Shown one piece after another: positions 44,347-52,392 of a stretch of DNA of 64,000 nt (its first letter is position 1; each line of letters begins with the position of its first letter). Where the stretch lies: positions 5,910 to 69,909 of the forward strand of contig JAFGON010000023.1 of assembly GCA_016926475.1 (NCBI GenBank), given 5' to 3'. Position numbers and translations under genes: made by a program. Below the pieces are notes generated by a model. That model saw only the letters and a program-made list of their open reading frames with translations. It did no database searches and was not told the origin of the DNA. This stretch comes from a candidate division WOR-3 bacterium. GTDB taxonomy: Bacteria; SDB-A.

Positions 44347-44357
44347 AGTTTTGTTTA
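44313..44357 (+). terminator. Terminator overlapping the helicase stop
   Basis: A perfect inverted repeat AGGCCCGTAA / TTACGGGCCT (44314-44323 / 44335-44344, one more pair outside) is followed by AAGTTTTGTTT. The stem lies in the last coding codons and the stop lies just after it. Confidence 0.75.
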
Positions 44358-45104
44358 TTCCGAAACTGTAAAAGTAATGCTCGTAATTTCTTCGCCTTCA
44401 CTGTCGCTGCTGAATAGTCTTAGATCATAAGAGCCGGGTTCATCCGGAGCGTAATACGTGAGGGTACCCTCGAGTTCTCCGTCGAGATAATTCCAGTCTA
44501 AATCGTATTGGTCAGCTTCTTCTTCATCGCCGTGGGCTACATCTGAAGGGATCAATCCTATCCAAGCGGAAGACTCAAGCCTTTGGGAAACGGTGAATTT
44601 GACTTCGATTTCTTCTCCCGGTTCAAAAACGTCTTTTTCGAGTTCTATCGTGGCGGTGACATCTTGCCTTTCCCCTGATACGGTGAAAGAGGCGTAGGTG
44701 ACTTCTTCGCCTTCGAAATCGCTGTCAAACATCCTTATGTCGTATTCTCCCGGTTCTACAGGAGCATCAAAAGTCACTTCGCCTTCGAGCTCTGTTCCAA
44801 TAAGATGATACTGGACGTCATATTCGTCGTTTTCCTCTTCGTCTCCGTGAGCGACTTCCGAAGGGATCAATCCAATCCATGCGTTGTCGTCAAATTCTTC
44901 AAGTGCAAGGTATTGGACAACAATTATTTCCTCGGGTGAATACACTTCTTTGTCGAGCTTGACAAAAGCTTCTTCTTGTACCGCGACAGTTGTGTCGGTT
45001 TTTGTGGTGTCTGTTGTCGGTTCTTCGGGTTTCTTGCTGCAGTCGGCAAAAAACATAGCGACGGCCATAAGAGCAGTCAAAATCAGGACCAGGGACCTTC
45101 TCAT
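44355..45104 (-). CDS. Lipoprotein with two tandem WIGLIP-type domains
   Basis: 249 residues; lipoprotein signal ending FFADCSKK with a Thr/Asp-rich linker. Two copies of an about 95-residue beta domain follow (residues about 48-143 and 150-248). Each reads F/VxLDKEVYxPxE ... AWIGLIPSxVAHGDEEExDxYD ... LEGxxTxxAPxEPGxYDxRxFxSDxEGEE. The paired acidic loop HGDEEE suggests metal binding (inference). The WIGLIP core resembles SKICH-like or CBM-like Ig domains. DNA of the two copies is also similar, indicating a recent internal duplication. Function unknown. Confidence 0.75.
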   Translation of the reverse strand: MRRSLVLILTALMAVAMFFADCSKKPEEPTTDTTKTDTTVAVQEEAFVKLDKEVYSPEEIIVVQYLALEEFDDNAWIGLIPSEVAHGDEEENDEYDVQYHLIGTELEGEVTFDAPVEPGEYDIRMFDSDFEGEEVTYASFTVSGERQDVTATIELEKDVFEPGEEIEVKFTVSQRLESSAWIGLIPSDVAHGDEEEADQYDLDWNYLDGELEGTLTYYAPDEPGSYDLRLFSSDSEGEEITSITFTVSE

Positions 45105-45169
45105 CTTTTTTCTCCTTTCAATGGCATGACTATCTACAATTTTATTATAAATTAGATATTATTCAAGAG

Positions 45170-45787
45170 TTATTTGTCAGGTGTTTCTTTGAAAATGTCG
45201 AAAAGTTCTTTTATATCCGACATGTAAATTTTTACAACTTCATCTTTATCCTTCTTGAACCTGTTCTCGGAAAATCCAATGAAGTAGCTGTGAAAAATCG
45301 ACCTTATAACAACGTTCAGAAGATCTGCCCTCTTTTTGGGAATCCCGCAAAATTCTGCCGCCTTTTGAAAAGCCTGGCTTTCCAATCGAGTTGTTTTCGA
45401 TTCCATCAGCTTGGAAATGACATTAGGGGTGTTTTTTCCGAAATATGTAAAATTTATGAGCCTGAAAGCGTCTTTGTGTTCGAAAGCGTAATAAGCGATC
45501 GCCTTCCTAATCTGTTGAAACCGATCAAGCGGGGTTTCAAATACTACATCTTTTGTAAATCTTGCTATATATTCGAAAATATCATCCATGAACTTAAGGG
45601 CAACGTAGTATTTTAATTCGTGTATGTCTTTGAAATACGAATACAATGTCGCGTAATGGTATCCTGCAATATCAGCTACTTTTCTGACGCTTAAATACTG
45701 AATGCCTTCTTTTTCTATTACCTGACAAGCGGCATCTACAAAGTAACCTAATGTTCTCTTTTTTCTGATCTCCCTTTTTGACTCCAT
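45170..45787 (-). CDS. TetR-family regulator
   Basis: 205 residues. The N-terminal helix-turn-helix is clear (YLSVRKVADIAGYHYATLYSYF). The C-terminal domain is of unknown ligand specificity. It is transcribed divergently from the mini-gene transcript at 45910, and the palindrome AAACAATGTTT overlaps the -10 of that promoter, so it probably controls the mini-genes and possibly the amidohydrolase beyond. Confidence 0.85.
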   Translation of the reverse strand: MESKREIRKKRTLGYFVDAACQVIEKEGIQYLSVRKVADIAGYHYATLYSYFKDIHELKYYVALKFMDDIFEYIARFTKDVVFETPLDRFQQIRKAIAYYAFEHKDAFRLINFTYFGKNTPNVISKLMESKTTRLESQAFQKAAEFCGIPKKRADLLNVVIRSIFHSYFIGFSENRFKKDKDEVVKIYMSDIKELFDIFKETPDK

Positions 45788-45835
45788 GTATATATATTAT
45801 AAAAAAAAATCTTTTTGGTAAAGAAAAAAAACCCT

Positions 45836-45863
45836 TGACAAATAATCAAACAATGTTTAATAT
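45836..45863 (+). promoter_or_regulatory. Near-consensus sigma-70 promoter of the mini-gene transcript
   Basis: TTGACA (45836-45841), 16-base spacer, TAATAT (45858-45863). The palindrome AAACAATGTTT (45848-45858) touches the -10 and a second inverted repeat (GTTGT ... ACAAC) follows; both are candidate TetR sites. Confidence 0.75.
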
Positions 45864-45909
45864 TTAATTGTTGTTTTAATTACAACCGTCGTTTAAAAGG
45901 AGGAAGAAA

Positions 45910-46029
45910 ATGAAAGTTTTAAAGAAAAAGAAAATTAACGGCAAAAAAATCCTGAAAAAGAAAATCAAAGGACAAAAACCAATGACAGAAAGGTTTTACC
46001 TGTCGTGGAACCCTTTGTTTTTGTGGTGA
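45910..46029 (+). CDS. Lysine-rich 39-residue peptide, unknown function
   Basis: A 39-codon gene with an ideal AAGGAGGA ribosome site 7 bases before the ATG and a near-consensus promoter about 70 bases upstream. Residues 1-23 are extremely basic (KKKK, KKILKKKIKG) and the C-terminal 13 residues are aromatic and hydrophobic (ERFYLSWNPLFLW). Such a layout could be a cationic membrane-active or ribosome-binding peptide, a leader peptide, or a peptide precursor. I cannot assign a family. The next mini-gene begins 4 bases after the stop. Confidence 0.6.
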   Translation: MKVLKKKKINGKKILKKKIKGQKPMTERFYLSWNPLFLW

Positions 46030-46033
46030 AAAA

Positions 46034-46141
46034 ATGGATGAGAGAAAACTCGGTTCTTTGTCTTCGGTGGTAAAGTCCGTCGTTTCTTTTGACGAATCGA
46101 AGATAAAAGTGTTTGAAGATTTTTATATTCAAAGAATCTAA
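46034..46141 (+). CDS. 35-residue peptide, unknown function
   Basis: Begins at the ATG 4 bases after the previous stop; only a weak GGTG ribosome site, so translation is probably coupled. Composition is mixed and amphipathic (LSSVVKSVVSFDE; KVFEDFYIQRI). The stop lies 20 bases before a strong terminator hairpin. No family recognised. Confidence 0.5.
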   Translation: MDERKLGSLSSVVKSVVSFDESKIKVFEDFYIQRI

Positions 46142-46161
46142 AAAAGCGTATTTATTTTTCG

Positions 46162-46197
46162 CCGGCGAATTTATATAATAATTCGCCGGTTTTTTTT
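46162..46197 (+). terminator. Strong intrinsic terminator directly upstream of the amidohydrolase
   Basis: A 10-bp perfect stem (CCGGCGAATT / AATTCGCCGG, loop of 8) followed by eight T residues. It ends 16 bases before the amidohydrolase start, leaving no room for a separate promoter between them. It therefore either ends the mini-gene transcript or works as an attenuator. Confidence 0.9.
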
Positions 46198-46213
46198 CAA
46201 AATTGGAGAATTT

Positions 46214-47575
46214 TTGTTAGCGTTGAAAAATTGCATGTCAATAGCGACTTTCGACGGCGAAGAAAGAGAGCTGTCAAACCATGATATAATAGTTGAAGGC
46301 AACAAGATTAAAAAAATCTCCAAATCCCCTTCAATAAGTCAAGATTTTGATGGAGAGATCCTCGACTGCAGCAGCCACCTCGTCCTGCCAGGCTTTACAA
46401 ACACCCACCACCACATGTTCCAATCCCTCACAAGGAATTTAAAACAGGTACAAAACGCCAAGTTGTTCGATTGGCTGAAATTCCTATACGACAAATGGGT
46501 TAACATTGACGAGGACTGTGTCTATTATTCCACTCTTTTATGCTGCTCCGAACTGATGCTTACCGGATGTTCGGCTTCTTCAGACCACATGTACTTGTAC
46601 CCGCCGCAAATTTCAAAGAGTATACTCGGGGTTCAGTTTGAGGCGGCAAAAAAAGCGGGGATCAGGTTTTCCCCTTCCCGGGGAGCGATGACAAGAGGAA
46701 AAAGCGACGGCGGGCTCCCCCCCGATAAAATAGTCCAAAAATGGGATGTTGTTTTGAAGGACATGGACGATTCAATCTCAAAGTTTCATGATCCTTCTCC
46801 TTTCTCGATGAGCAGGGTGATATTGGCGCCGTGCAGTCCATTTACCGTCGAAGAAAACCTCATGAAAGAAACCGCCTCTCTCGCCAGGACCAAAGAAGTC
46901 ATAATGCACACTCATTTGGCTGAAACAAAAGACGAGGAAGAATACTGCATGGAAATCTACGGTAAAAGACCTCTCGGTCTTATGTCGGATCTTGGATGGC
47001 TTGGCAAGGATGTTTATTTCGCCCATGGAATATACTTCACAGAAGATGAATTGGATTTGCTCGCAGAAACAAACACAGGAGTCTCCCACTGTCCGACTTC
47101 AAATATGCGCTTAGGCTCTGGAGCTGCGAAAATCCAAAAGATGAAAGATCTAGGAGTCAGAATTTCACTCGGTGTCGACGGTTCTTCTTCAAACGATACC
47201 TCTGACATGCTCGCGGAAGCTCGAAACGCTTTGCTTCTCGCCCGAGTATTTGGAGGACCGGATGCTCTGACGGCAAGAGAAGTTTTACGTTTTGCCGCAA
47301 AGGGCGGCGCGCAGATGCTCGGTTTTGAAAACTCCGGTACTTTAGAAGAAGGTAAAGCTGCCGATATCGCAGTCTTTGATCTCGGCGGCATAGACAGGGC
47401 TGGATCTCTGTCTGATCCTGTCGCCTCTATTATCTTTACCGGTTTTTCACATAAAACCGCATACACAATTATTGACGGTAAAATCGTCGTGAGAAACGGT
47501 CAACTCGTATCAATAGACGAAAGACAGATATCGGAAAAGGTTAACTCTCTTTCAAAAAAACTCATCGAAAAATAG
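46214..47575 (+). CDS. Amidohydrolase, 8-oxoguanine deaminase/SsnA-like
   Basis: 453 residues from a TTG (a second in-frame TTG lies three codons on); TTGGAGAA precedes it. The metal-dependent amidohydrolase pattern is complete: HxH in GFTNTHHHMFQSLTRNL, His in MHTHLAETKDEEEY, His in FAHGIYF, and Asp in LGVDGSSSND. The sequence around TGCSASSDHMYLYP is typical of the 8-oxoguanine/isocytosine deaminase branch. It should deaminate a guanine-like base; exact substrate is inferred only. It follows the mini-gene terminator and converges on umuC. Confidence 0.85.
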   Translation: MLALKNCMSIATFDGEERELSNHDIIVEGNKIKKISKSPSISQDFDGEILDCSSHLVLPGFTNTHHHMFQSLTRNLKQVQNAKLFDWLKFLYDKWVNIDEDCVYYSTLLCCSELMLTGCSASSDHMYLYPPQISKSILGVQFEAAKKAGIRFSPSRGAMTRGKSDGGLPPDKIVQKWDVVLKDMDDSISKFHDPSPFSMSRVILAPCSPFTVEENLMKETASLARTKEVIMHTHLAETKDEEEYCMEIYGKRPLGLMSDLGWLGKDVYFAHGIYFTEDELDLLAETNTGVSHCPTSNMRLGSGAAKIQKMKDLGVRISLGVDGSSSNDTSDMLAEARNALLLARVFGGPDALTAREVLRFAAKGGAQMLGFENSGTLEEGKAADIAVFDLGGIDRAGSLSDPVASIIFTGFSHKTAYTIIDGKIVVRNGQLVSIDERQISEKVNSLSKKLIEK

Positions 47576-47588
47576 CATTAGCAAAATC

Positions 47589-48869
47589 TCAATCGCAGTA
47601 CACTACAGGCAGTTCATTCCAATTCGTCGTGTACCTCTTTGACAATTTTTTTCTTTTCATTTTCCAGGAATTATCAAATCCTGAAGAGGCGAAGCCCACG
47701 GTTTCTCTTCCCATTTTTCGGTTTATTTCGTCTATGGTTTTTATTATTTTATTTTTGGATTGGTCTTCTTCTTCGAAAATCGACTTGCTGATCTCATCCT
47801 TTTTGATGATTCCGGTAAAAACAACCCCTGCTTTTTTATATTTGTACCCACTCCTGAATATGTTCTCCAAAGCTTTATGAGAATGTTTTATTAGTGAGGG
47901 GGTATAGTTCGTCGGGTTTTTAATCCTTACATCTGACCAGTTCGCGTATTGTTCTTCGTCCTCGTTGAACCTGTCGGTAGTTATGTAAACAGTCATCGAC
48001 AACGGGACCGCGTTTTGGCTTCTCAGCTTGACAGCAGCCAAAGTAACGTATTGTGAAAGGGCGTTTTTCAACTCTTCAATTTTCTCTACAGTTCTGCCGA
48101 AAGATCTTGAACAGGCCATGCCCTTTTTGTCCGATGGCATGTTTTCAATGTCAATGCATGGCTCTCCGTTCAGTTCGAGTAAGGTTTTCAATCCAACTAC
48201 CGTTAAATTTTTCAAAATCCATTCTCTGTCAGCATTTTTTAAATCCAAAGCTGTAAAAACACCTTTTGAAGCCAGCTTTAAAGATTGCTTTGCTCCGATT
48301 CCCCAGACATCTTCGGTTCCAAGGTTTTGGAGAATTTTGTCGATTTTCTCAAATTTATATATGTCGACAGCACCAGAACCGTTTTTTTTTGCTTCTTTTG
48401 TAGCTATTTTCGACAACGTCTTTGTCTCGGCTATTCCAACTGAAACAGGTATTCCTGTCCATTTCAAAACAGTCTTCTTTATTTTTAATCCCAGGTCTAA
48501 AAGCCTTTTTTCTTCAAATCCTTCAAGGAGGACAAAGGCCTCATCTATCGAATATACTTCAACATCAGATGAAAATTGCCTCAGGGTCTGCATTACCCTT
48601 ATAGACATGTCTTGGTAAAGTTCGTAGTTGGATGAAAACACTTTCACTGAGTTCTGTTCTATGAAGTTTTTTATCTTGAAAACCGGAACTCCCATTTTGA
48701 TTCCCAGCGCTTTTGCCTCTTCAGACCTTGAGACCACACAGCCGTCGTTGTTTGAGAGGACGACAACTGGCACGCCTTTCAAAGATGGAGCGAAAACCCT
48801 CTCGCAGGAGACGTAAAAATTATTGCAGTCCACGAGGGCTATGGGAGGATGATACAAAGGGCTTTTCAT
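47589..48869 (-). CDS. umuC: DNA polymerase V catalytic subunit (Y family)
   Basis: 426 residues, typical UmuC length. Palm motifs are intact: [16 protein letters not shown] at the N-terminus and the catalytic [12 protein letters not shown]. The helix-hairpin-helix ([16 protein letters not shown]) and a C-terminal little-finger region follow. It performs error-prone lesion bypass with processed UmuD. It begins immediately after the umuD stop. Confidence 0.95.
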   Translation of the reverse strand: MKSPLYHPPIALVDCNNFYVSCERVFAPSLKGVPVVVLSNNDGCVVSRSEEAKALGIKMGVPVFKIKNFIEQNSVKVFSSNYELYQDMSIRVMQTLRQFSSDVEVYSIDEAFVLLEGFEEKRLLDLGLKIKKTVLKWTGIPVSVGIAETKTLSKIATKEAKKNGSGAVDIYKFEKIDKILQNLGTEDVWGIGAKQSLKLASKGVFTALDLKNADREWILKNLTVVGLKTLLELNGEPCIDIENMPSDKKGMACSRSFGRTVEKIEELKNALSQYVTLAAVKLRSQNAVPLSMTVYITTDRFNEDEEQYANWSDVRIKNPTNYTPSLIKHSHKALENIFRSGYKYKKAGVVFTGIIKKDEISKSIFEEEDQSKNKIIKTIDEINRKMGRETVGFASSGFDNSWKMKRKKLSKRYTTNWNELPVVYCD

Positions 48870-49310
48870 TCAAGCCAATGGATGAATCACGTAAGTCACA
48901 ACGCCCCAGACCTCAAAATTCATTTCAGGTTTTACTTCAATGGGCTTGTATTCAGCGTTTTCAGGGACAAGATATATTTTTTCTTTCTTTTTGTGTATCC
49001 TCTTGACTGTAAATTCCCCGTCGATTACAGCGATTACAACCCTGTTGTTGCCTGGTTTTTCAGCCCTGTCGACGATGAGGATGTCCCCTGAATTGATACC
49101 CGCGCCTACCATGGAATCGCCCGAGACTTTGATAAAAAAAGTCGCCGATGGGTGTTTTATCAGAAATTCGTTTAGGTCGAGTTTGTTTTCGGCGTAATCT
49201 TCAGCCGGAGAAGGAAATCCAGCGGATATTTTGACTTCGAAACATGGAATTTTTATTTCTGCTTTTTTTTCGAATGAAAACATTTCTGTGACTTTGATCT
49301 CTTTTCTCAT
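48870..49310 (-). CDS. umuD: UmuD-like S24 autoprotease subunit of DNA polymerase V
   Basis: 146 residues from the ATG at 49310 (MRKEIKVTEMF). The Ala-Gly self-cleavage site is in VKISAGFPSPAEDY, the catalytic Ser in VSGDSMVGAG and the Lys in GEFTVKRI. The start is chosen because a promoter-like TTGCTT/TAGAAT pair ends 7 bases before it; an upstream in-frame ATG lies inside the promoter. No recognised LexA box is visible, so SOS control is unproven. Confidence 0.93.
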   Translation of the reverse strand: MRKEIKVTEMFSFEKKAEIKIPCFEVKISAGFPSPAEDYAENKLDLNEFLIKHPSATFFIKVSGDSMVGAGINSGDILIVDRAEKPGNNRVVIAVIDGEFTVKRIHKKKEKIYLVPENAEYKPIEVKPEMNFEVWGVVTYVIHPLA

Positions 49311-49317
49311 TGGATTA

Positions 49318-49346
49318 ATTCTATTTGTTTGAGGGTCTAAAAGCAA
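49318..49346 (-). promoter_or_regulatory. Promoter giving a near-leaderless umuDC mRNA
   Basis: Minus strand: TTGCTT (49346-49341), 17-base spacer, TAGAAT (49323-49318), then seven bases to the ATG. There is no ribosome site. Confidence 0.5.
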
Positions 49347-49379
49347 TTGAAGGTTGAAAATCTTTTGTCTTAACCCCCT

Positions 49380-50576
49380 CTACATTGTGATTTTGTCGAT
49401 TATTTTTTCTTTTATTTCTTCAAATGCCATAAATTTTGAAAACTCTTCTCTGTTTTTGTAAATTTCGGCAAAAGGATAAATTCTTCTTTTAAATAAGGAA
49501 ATCACCCTGGAGACATAGGCAATAAAAACGTCAGGAAAAGGGGCTTCAATTTTCTCCATCTCGATTATGTGCTTTGGGGTTGGAAACAGACTAAAATAAA
49601 GAGAGACAAGGTTTCTCAAGAAACCGGATTTTTTTTTGAATCTGCTGAAAGATGTGTGTACCGTCTGCTGTTTTTTAAGAGAAAAAATCAACGCGTCTTC
49701 GAGAGTATTTTCATCAATAGACGCCTTTTGTACAATTTCTGATAACTCTTCGGGAAGTTCGACTCCAAATAACGCATTGACAGCTTTTGCAACAAGTCCA
49801 ACTGCCTTTATGGCTTTTGTTTCATGCGCTATTTCTGAAAACTTTTGCCACTGGATTTCTTCTTTTTTTAAAAAAAGACCAATATCCAAAAAATGCAGAA
49901 GCTTGACTTGGAAAACATGAAGGAAAGCAATATGAAGACACAAATACAGCAGTAAATGTTCTTTCGACAAAACCTTGCATTTTACGTTTCCGATTTGAAC
50001 ATTTGTTGCGTCTGCCCAGACCTCTTCCATATCCAGCAAAAATGGATTATCAGGAGGCAAAAGGTTCCAATGAACTTCGATTTTCAATGGTTTCACGCCG
50101 CTGTAGATCTTTTCTGATACAGTATATCCATAGTGATAATGGTACTTTTCAATCCAGGTAATGTTCCAATTTTCTGGAACCGAGATTTTCTTCATGCTTT
50201 TATGAGCCTTTTCAACATGGGCTTTTTTGACCAATATGTCCAAATCTGACATGGGCCTCTGTTTGAAAGAGCGGTATATCTCCTGGGCAACATGCGGGCC
50301 TTTCAAAACAATGAGGTCTATTCCATCTACGGAAAAAAGTTTTTCAACCTTTTCCAAAATCGCCAAATAAGCCAGCGAATCCCTCCACGCAGGTGCGTAG
50401 CCAGAGGAAAGCGATTCAAAGATTTGGGGGGGGACATCCGCTTTTTCTGATTTTAAAACTTCCGAAAGGTACCCCGAAAGAGAGTGGTATTGTGCCTCTT
50501 TGGCAACTCTTTTCCACCCCTTTTCATCAATACCAGACGGAAATTTTTTTTCCTTTGCAAGTGAAAGGATATCCAA
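49380..50576 (-). CDS. Nucleotidyltransferase-fold protein (PF14907-like)
   Basis: 398 residues. The nucleotidyltransferase active-site region reads LIVLKGPHVAQEIY and RPMSDLDILVKK, with the two-Asp D-x-D, followed by EVHWNLLPPDNPF and a helical C-terminus. This family (often called putative nucleotidyltransferase) frequently accompanies peptide natural-product clusters and surface-glycan loci; the acceptor is unknown. It follows an ABC exporter by 22 bases, so the two likely act together. Confidence 0.75.
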   Translation of the reverse strand: MDILSLAKEKKFPSGIDEKGWKRVAKEAQYHSLSGYLSEVLKSEKADVPPQIFESLSSGYAPAWRDSLAYLAILEKVEKLFSVDGIDLIVLKGPHVAQEIYRSFKQRPMSDLDILVKKAHVEKAHKSMKKISVPENWNITWIEKYHYHYGYTVSEKIYSGVKPLKIEVHWNLLPPDNPFLLDMEEVWADATNVQIGNVKCKVLSKEHLLLYLCLHIAFLHVFQVKLLHFLDIGLFLKKEEIQWQKFSEIAHETKAIKAVGLVAKAVNALFGVELPEELSEIVQKASIDENTLEDALIFSLKKQQTVHTSFSRFKKKSGFLRNLVSLYFSLFPTPKHIIEMEKIEAPFPDVFIAYVSRVISLFKRRIYPFAEIYKNREEFSKFMAFEEIKEKIIDKITM

Positions 50577-50598
50577 AAACAGGTCTATTGTCTTTCTT

Positions 50599-52392
50599 TT
50601 ATTTTGCCTGTTCTTGCAGACTTTTTGCGTAAAGCTCGGCGTAAAACCCTTCTCTTTTTATAAGGTTTTCATGAGAATCCATCTCAACAACAGTGCCTTT
50701 GTCGAGAACGTATATGATGTCGGCATGCTTGACGTTTGAAAACTTATGGCTGATCAGCGCGACTACAGCTTTTTTTGATAGGGCTTTGACCTTTTGTAAA
50801 AACAGACGTTCCGTCTCCGGGTCGAGATGGGAAGTCGGCTCGTCAAAAATATAGACAGGCGCCCTTTTAAAAAGGCACCTGGCCAAAGCCAGCTTCTGCC
50901 ATTCGCCAAAACTCAGCTCTTCTCCTCCCTTGAACCATTTCCCCAGCTTTGTGTTTATGCCTTCGGTCAACTTATCCAAAATATTAACAGCTCCCGCGTC
51001 TCTTAGAGACTCTACCACAGACTCGTTTTCCATTAACCTTTCAACGTCTCCTATGCTTACGTTTTCAGCAAGGGTGAGCTGGTATTTCTGGAAGTCTTGA
51101 AACACCAAAGAGACCGAATCGTACCACTTCATGGGTTCAATTCTCTTCAAATCAATACTGTCGACAAATACGCTGCCCCCGTCCGGGTCGTATAGACGGC
51201 ACAATATTTTCGCGATTGTCGATTTTCCGGATCCGTTGCTCCCGACAATAGCCGTAAATCTGCCCTTTTCAAGCGTCAAGTTCAGGTCATCGAGAGCTTT
51301 CAGTTTCGAACCGGGATAGGAAAACACTACTTTTCTTAGAGAGATCTTTTCAACATTTTCAAATTTCGATTCAACACCAGGGGGCGACGTAATAATTTTT
51401 GTTTTTAAACCCAAAAATTCAGCGAAATAAGACAGGAAAAGGCTGTTTTCATAAAGTCCGACAAACCCTCCAAGCAACCCCTTGAGACTCCCTTGCCCTC
51501 TTTGGAAAGCCTGTAAAAACATGACCAGGTTTCCGAGAGAGATCTCCCCTCTATAGGTTTTAAAAGTCATAAAAACCATGAGCAAAGCTAGGATGGAAGA
51601 CGAAAATACTTGTGAAGAAAAATCCGCGGCGGATTTTTTTATCTTAATTGATATTAGTTTTCTTCTGATAGTGTTTCTAATGCTTTGAAATCTATCTCTG
51701 AACAACTGGAATGTGCTGAAAATCTTCACTTCTTTCGAGGAACTTTCCGAAGTCAAAAGATAATTGTAATACCAAGTCTCTCTTTCTTTTTCTGTTATTC
51801 TTTTCTGCCACGAGTATATTTTTTTAACGAAATAAAGCTGGACAAAAGTACCGGGAATTACGGCGGCAAAAAGAATCAATCCTACTAAACTGTTTACGGA
51901 AAATATCAGCACCGCTACCCCTGAAAACGTTAAGAGGTTTTGGAAAATCGAAAAAAACTGGTTGAGGGTGTTGACTGGTCTGTAGGGGGATTCTCTTTGA
52001 GCCCTGTGTAGGGTGTCGTAATAAACAGGATTGTCGTAGTATGCTATGTCGATTTCAGAGGATTTTTTATGCATAATTTCATAGACTTTGTCGGATGTTT
52101 TAAGCGAAAAGTATTCCGAGACAATATCGTTCAAGGAATCCGCTAAAAAACTGACGAAGTAGGCGGCTCCCGCCGCGGCGATCAGAGCAATAGACTTTAA
52201 CATTCCTTGTTCTGGATTAGTCGAAGAAAGACTTGTAGCAACTGAATCTACAAAAAGTTTCACGATATACAAAAGCAAAACTGGTATCGCGGAGCGTATC
52301 ACAGTCAGAATAATTCTGGCGAAAAAAAGTTTTTTTGAAGCGTAAAAAACGACCGCTATAGCGTTTTTAAGTCTAGAAAAACTATTTTTCAA
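50599..52392 (-). CDS. ABC exporter with fused permease and ATPase
   Basis: 597 residues: N-terminal ABC transmembrane domain (about 1-320, six helices) and ATPase. Walker A is VGSNGSGKSTIAK, the signature is the variant LSFGEWQKLALAR (usual LSGGQ), Walker B is VYIFDEPTSHLD and the H-loop is ALISHKF. This half-transporter type exports peptides or lipids. It lacks a C39 peptidase domain. Its ATG overlaps the preceding lipoprotein stop (ATGA). Confidence 0.88.
   Translation of the reverse strand: MKNSFSRLKNAIAVVFYASKKLFFARIILTVIRSAIPVLLLYIVKLFVDSVATSLSSTNPEQGMLKSIALIAAAGAAYFVSFLADSLNDIVSEYFSLKTSDKVYEIMHKKSSEIDIAYYDNPVYYDTLHRAQRESPYRPVNTLNQFFSIFQNLLTFSGVAVLIFSVNSLVGLILFAAVIPGTFVQLYFVKKIYSWQKRITEKERETWYYNYLLTSESSSKEVKIFSTFQLFRDRFQSIRNTIRRKLISIKIKKSAADFSSQVFSSSILALLMVFMTFKTYRGEISLGNLVMFLQAFQRGQGSLKGLLGGFVGLYENSLFLSYFAEFLGLKTKIITSPPGVESKFENVEKISLRKVVFSYPGSKLKALDDLNLTLEKGRFTAIVGSNGSGKSTIAKILCRLYDPDGGSVFVDSIDLKRIEPMKWYDSVSLVFQDFQKYQLTLAENVSIGDVERLMENESVVESLRDAGAVNILDKLTEGINTKLGKWFKGGEELSFGEWQKLALARCLFKRAPVYIFDEPTSHLDPETERLFLQKVKALSKKAVVALISHKFSNVKHADIIYVLDKGTVVEMDSHENLIKREGFYAELYAKSLQEQAK

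Noticed and set aside
44385-45000. Tandem DNA similarity within the WIGLIP lipoprotein as an assembly artefact
   Set aside because: The two copies differ at many positions in a codon-aware way, so it is a genuine domain duplication.
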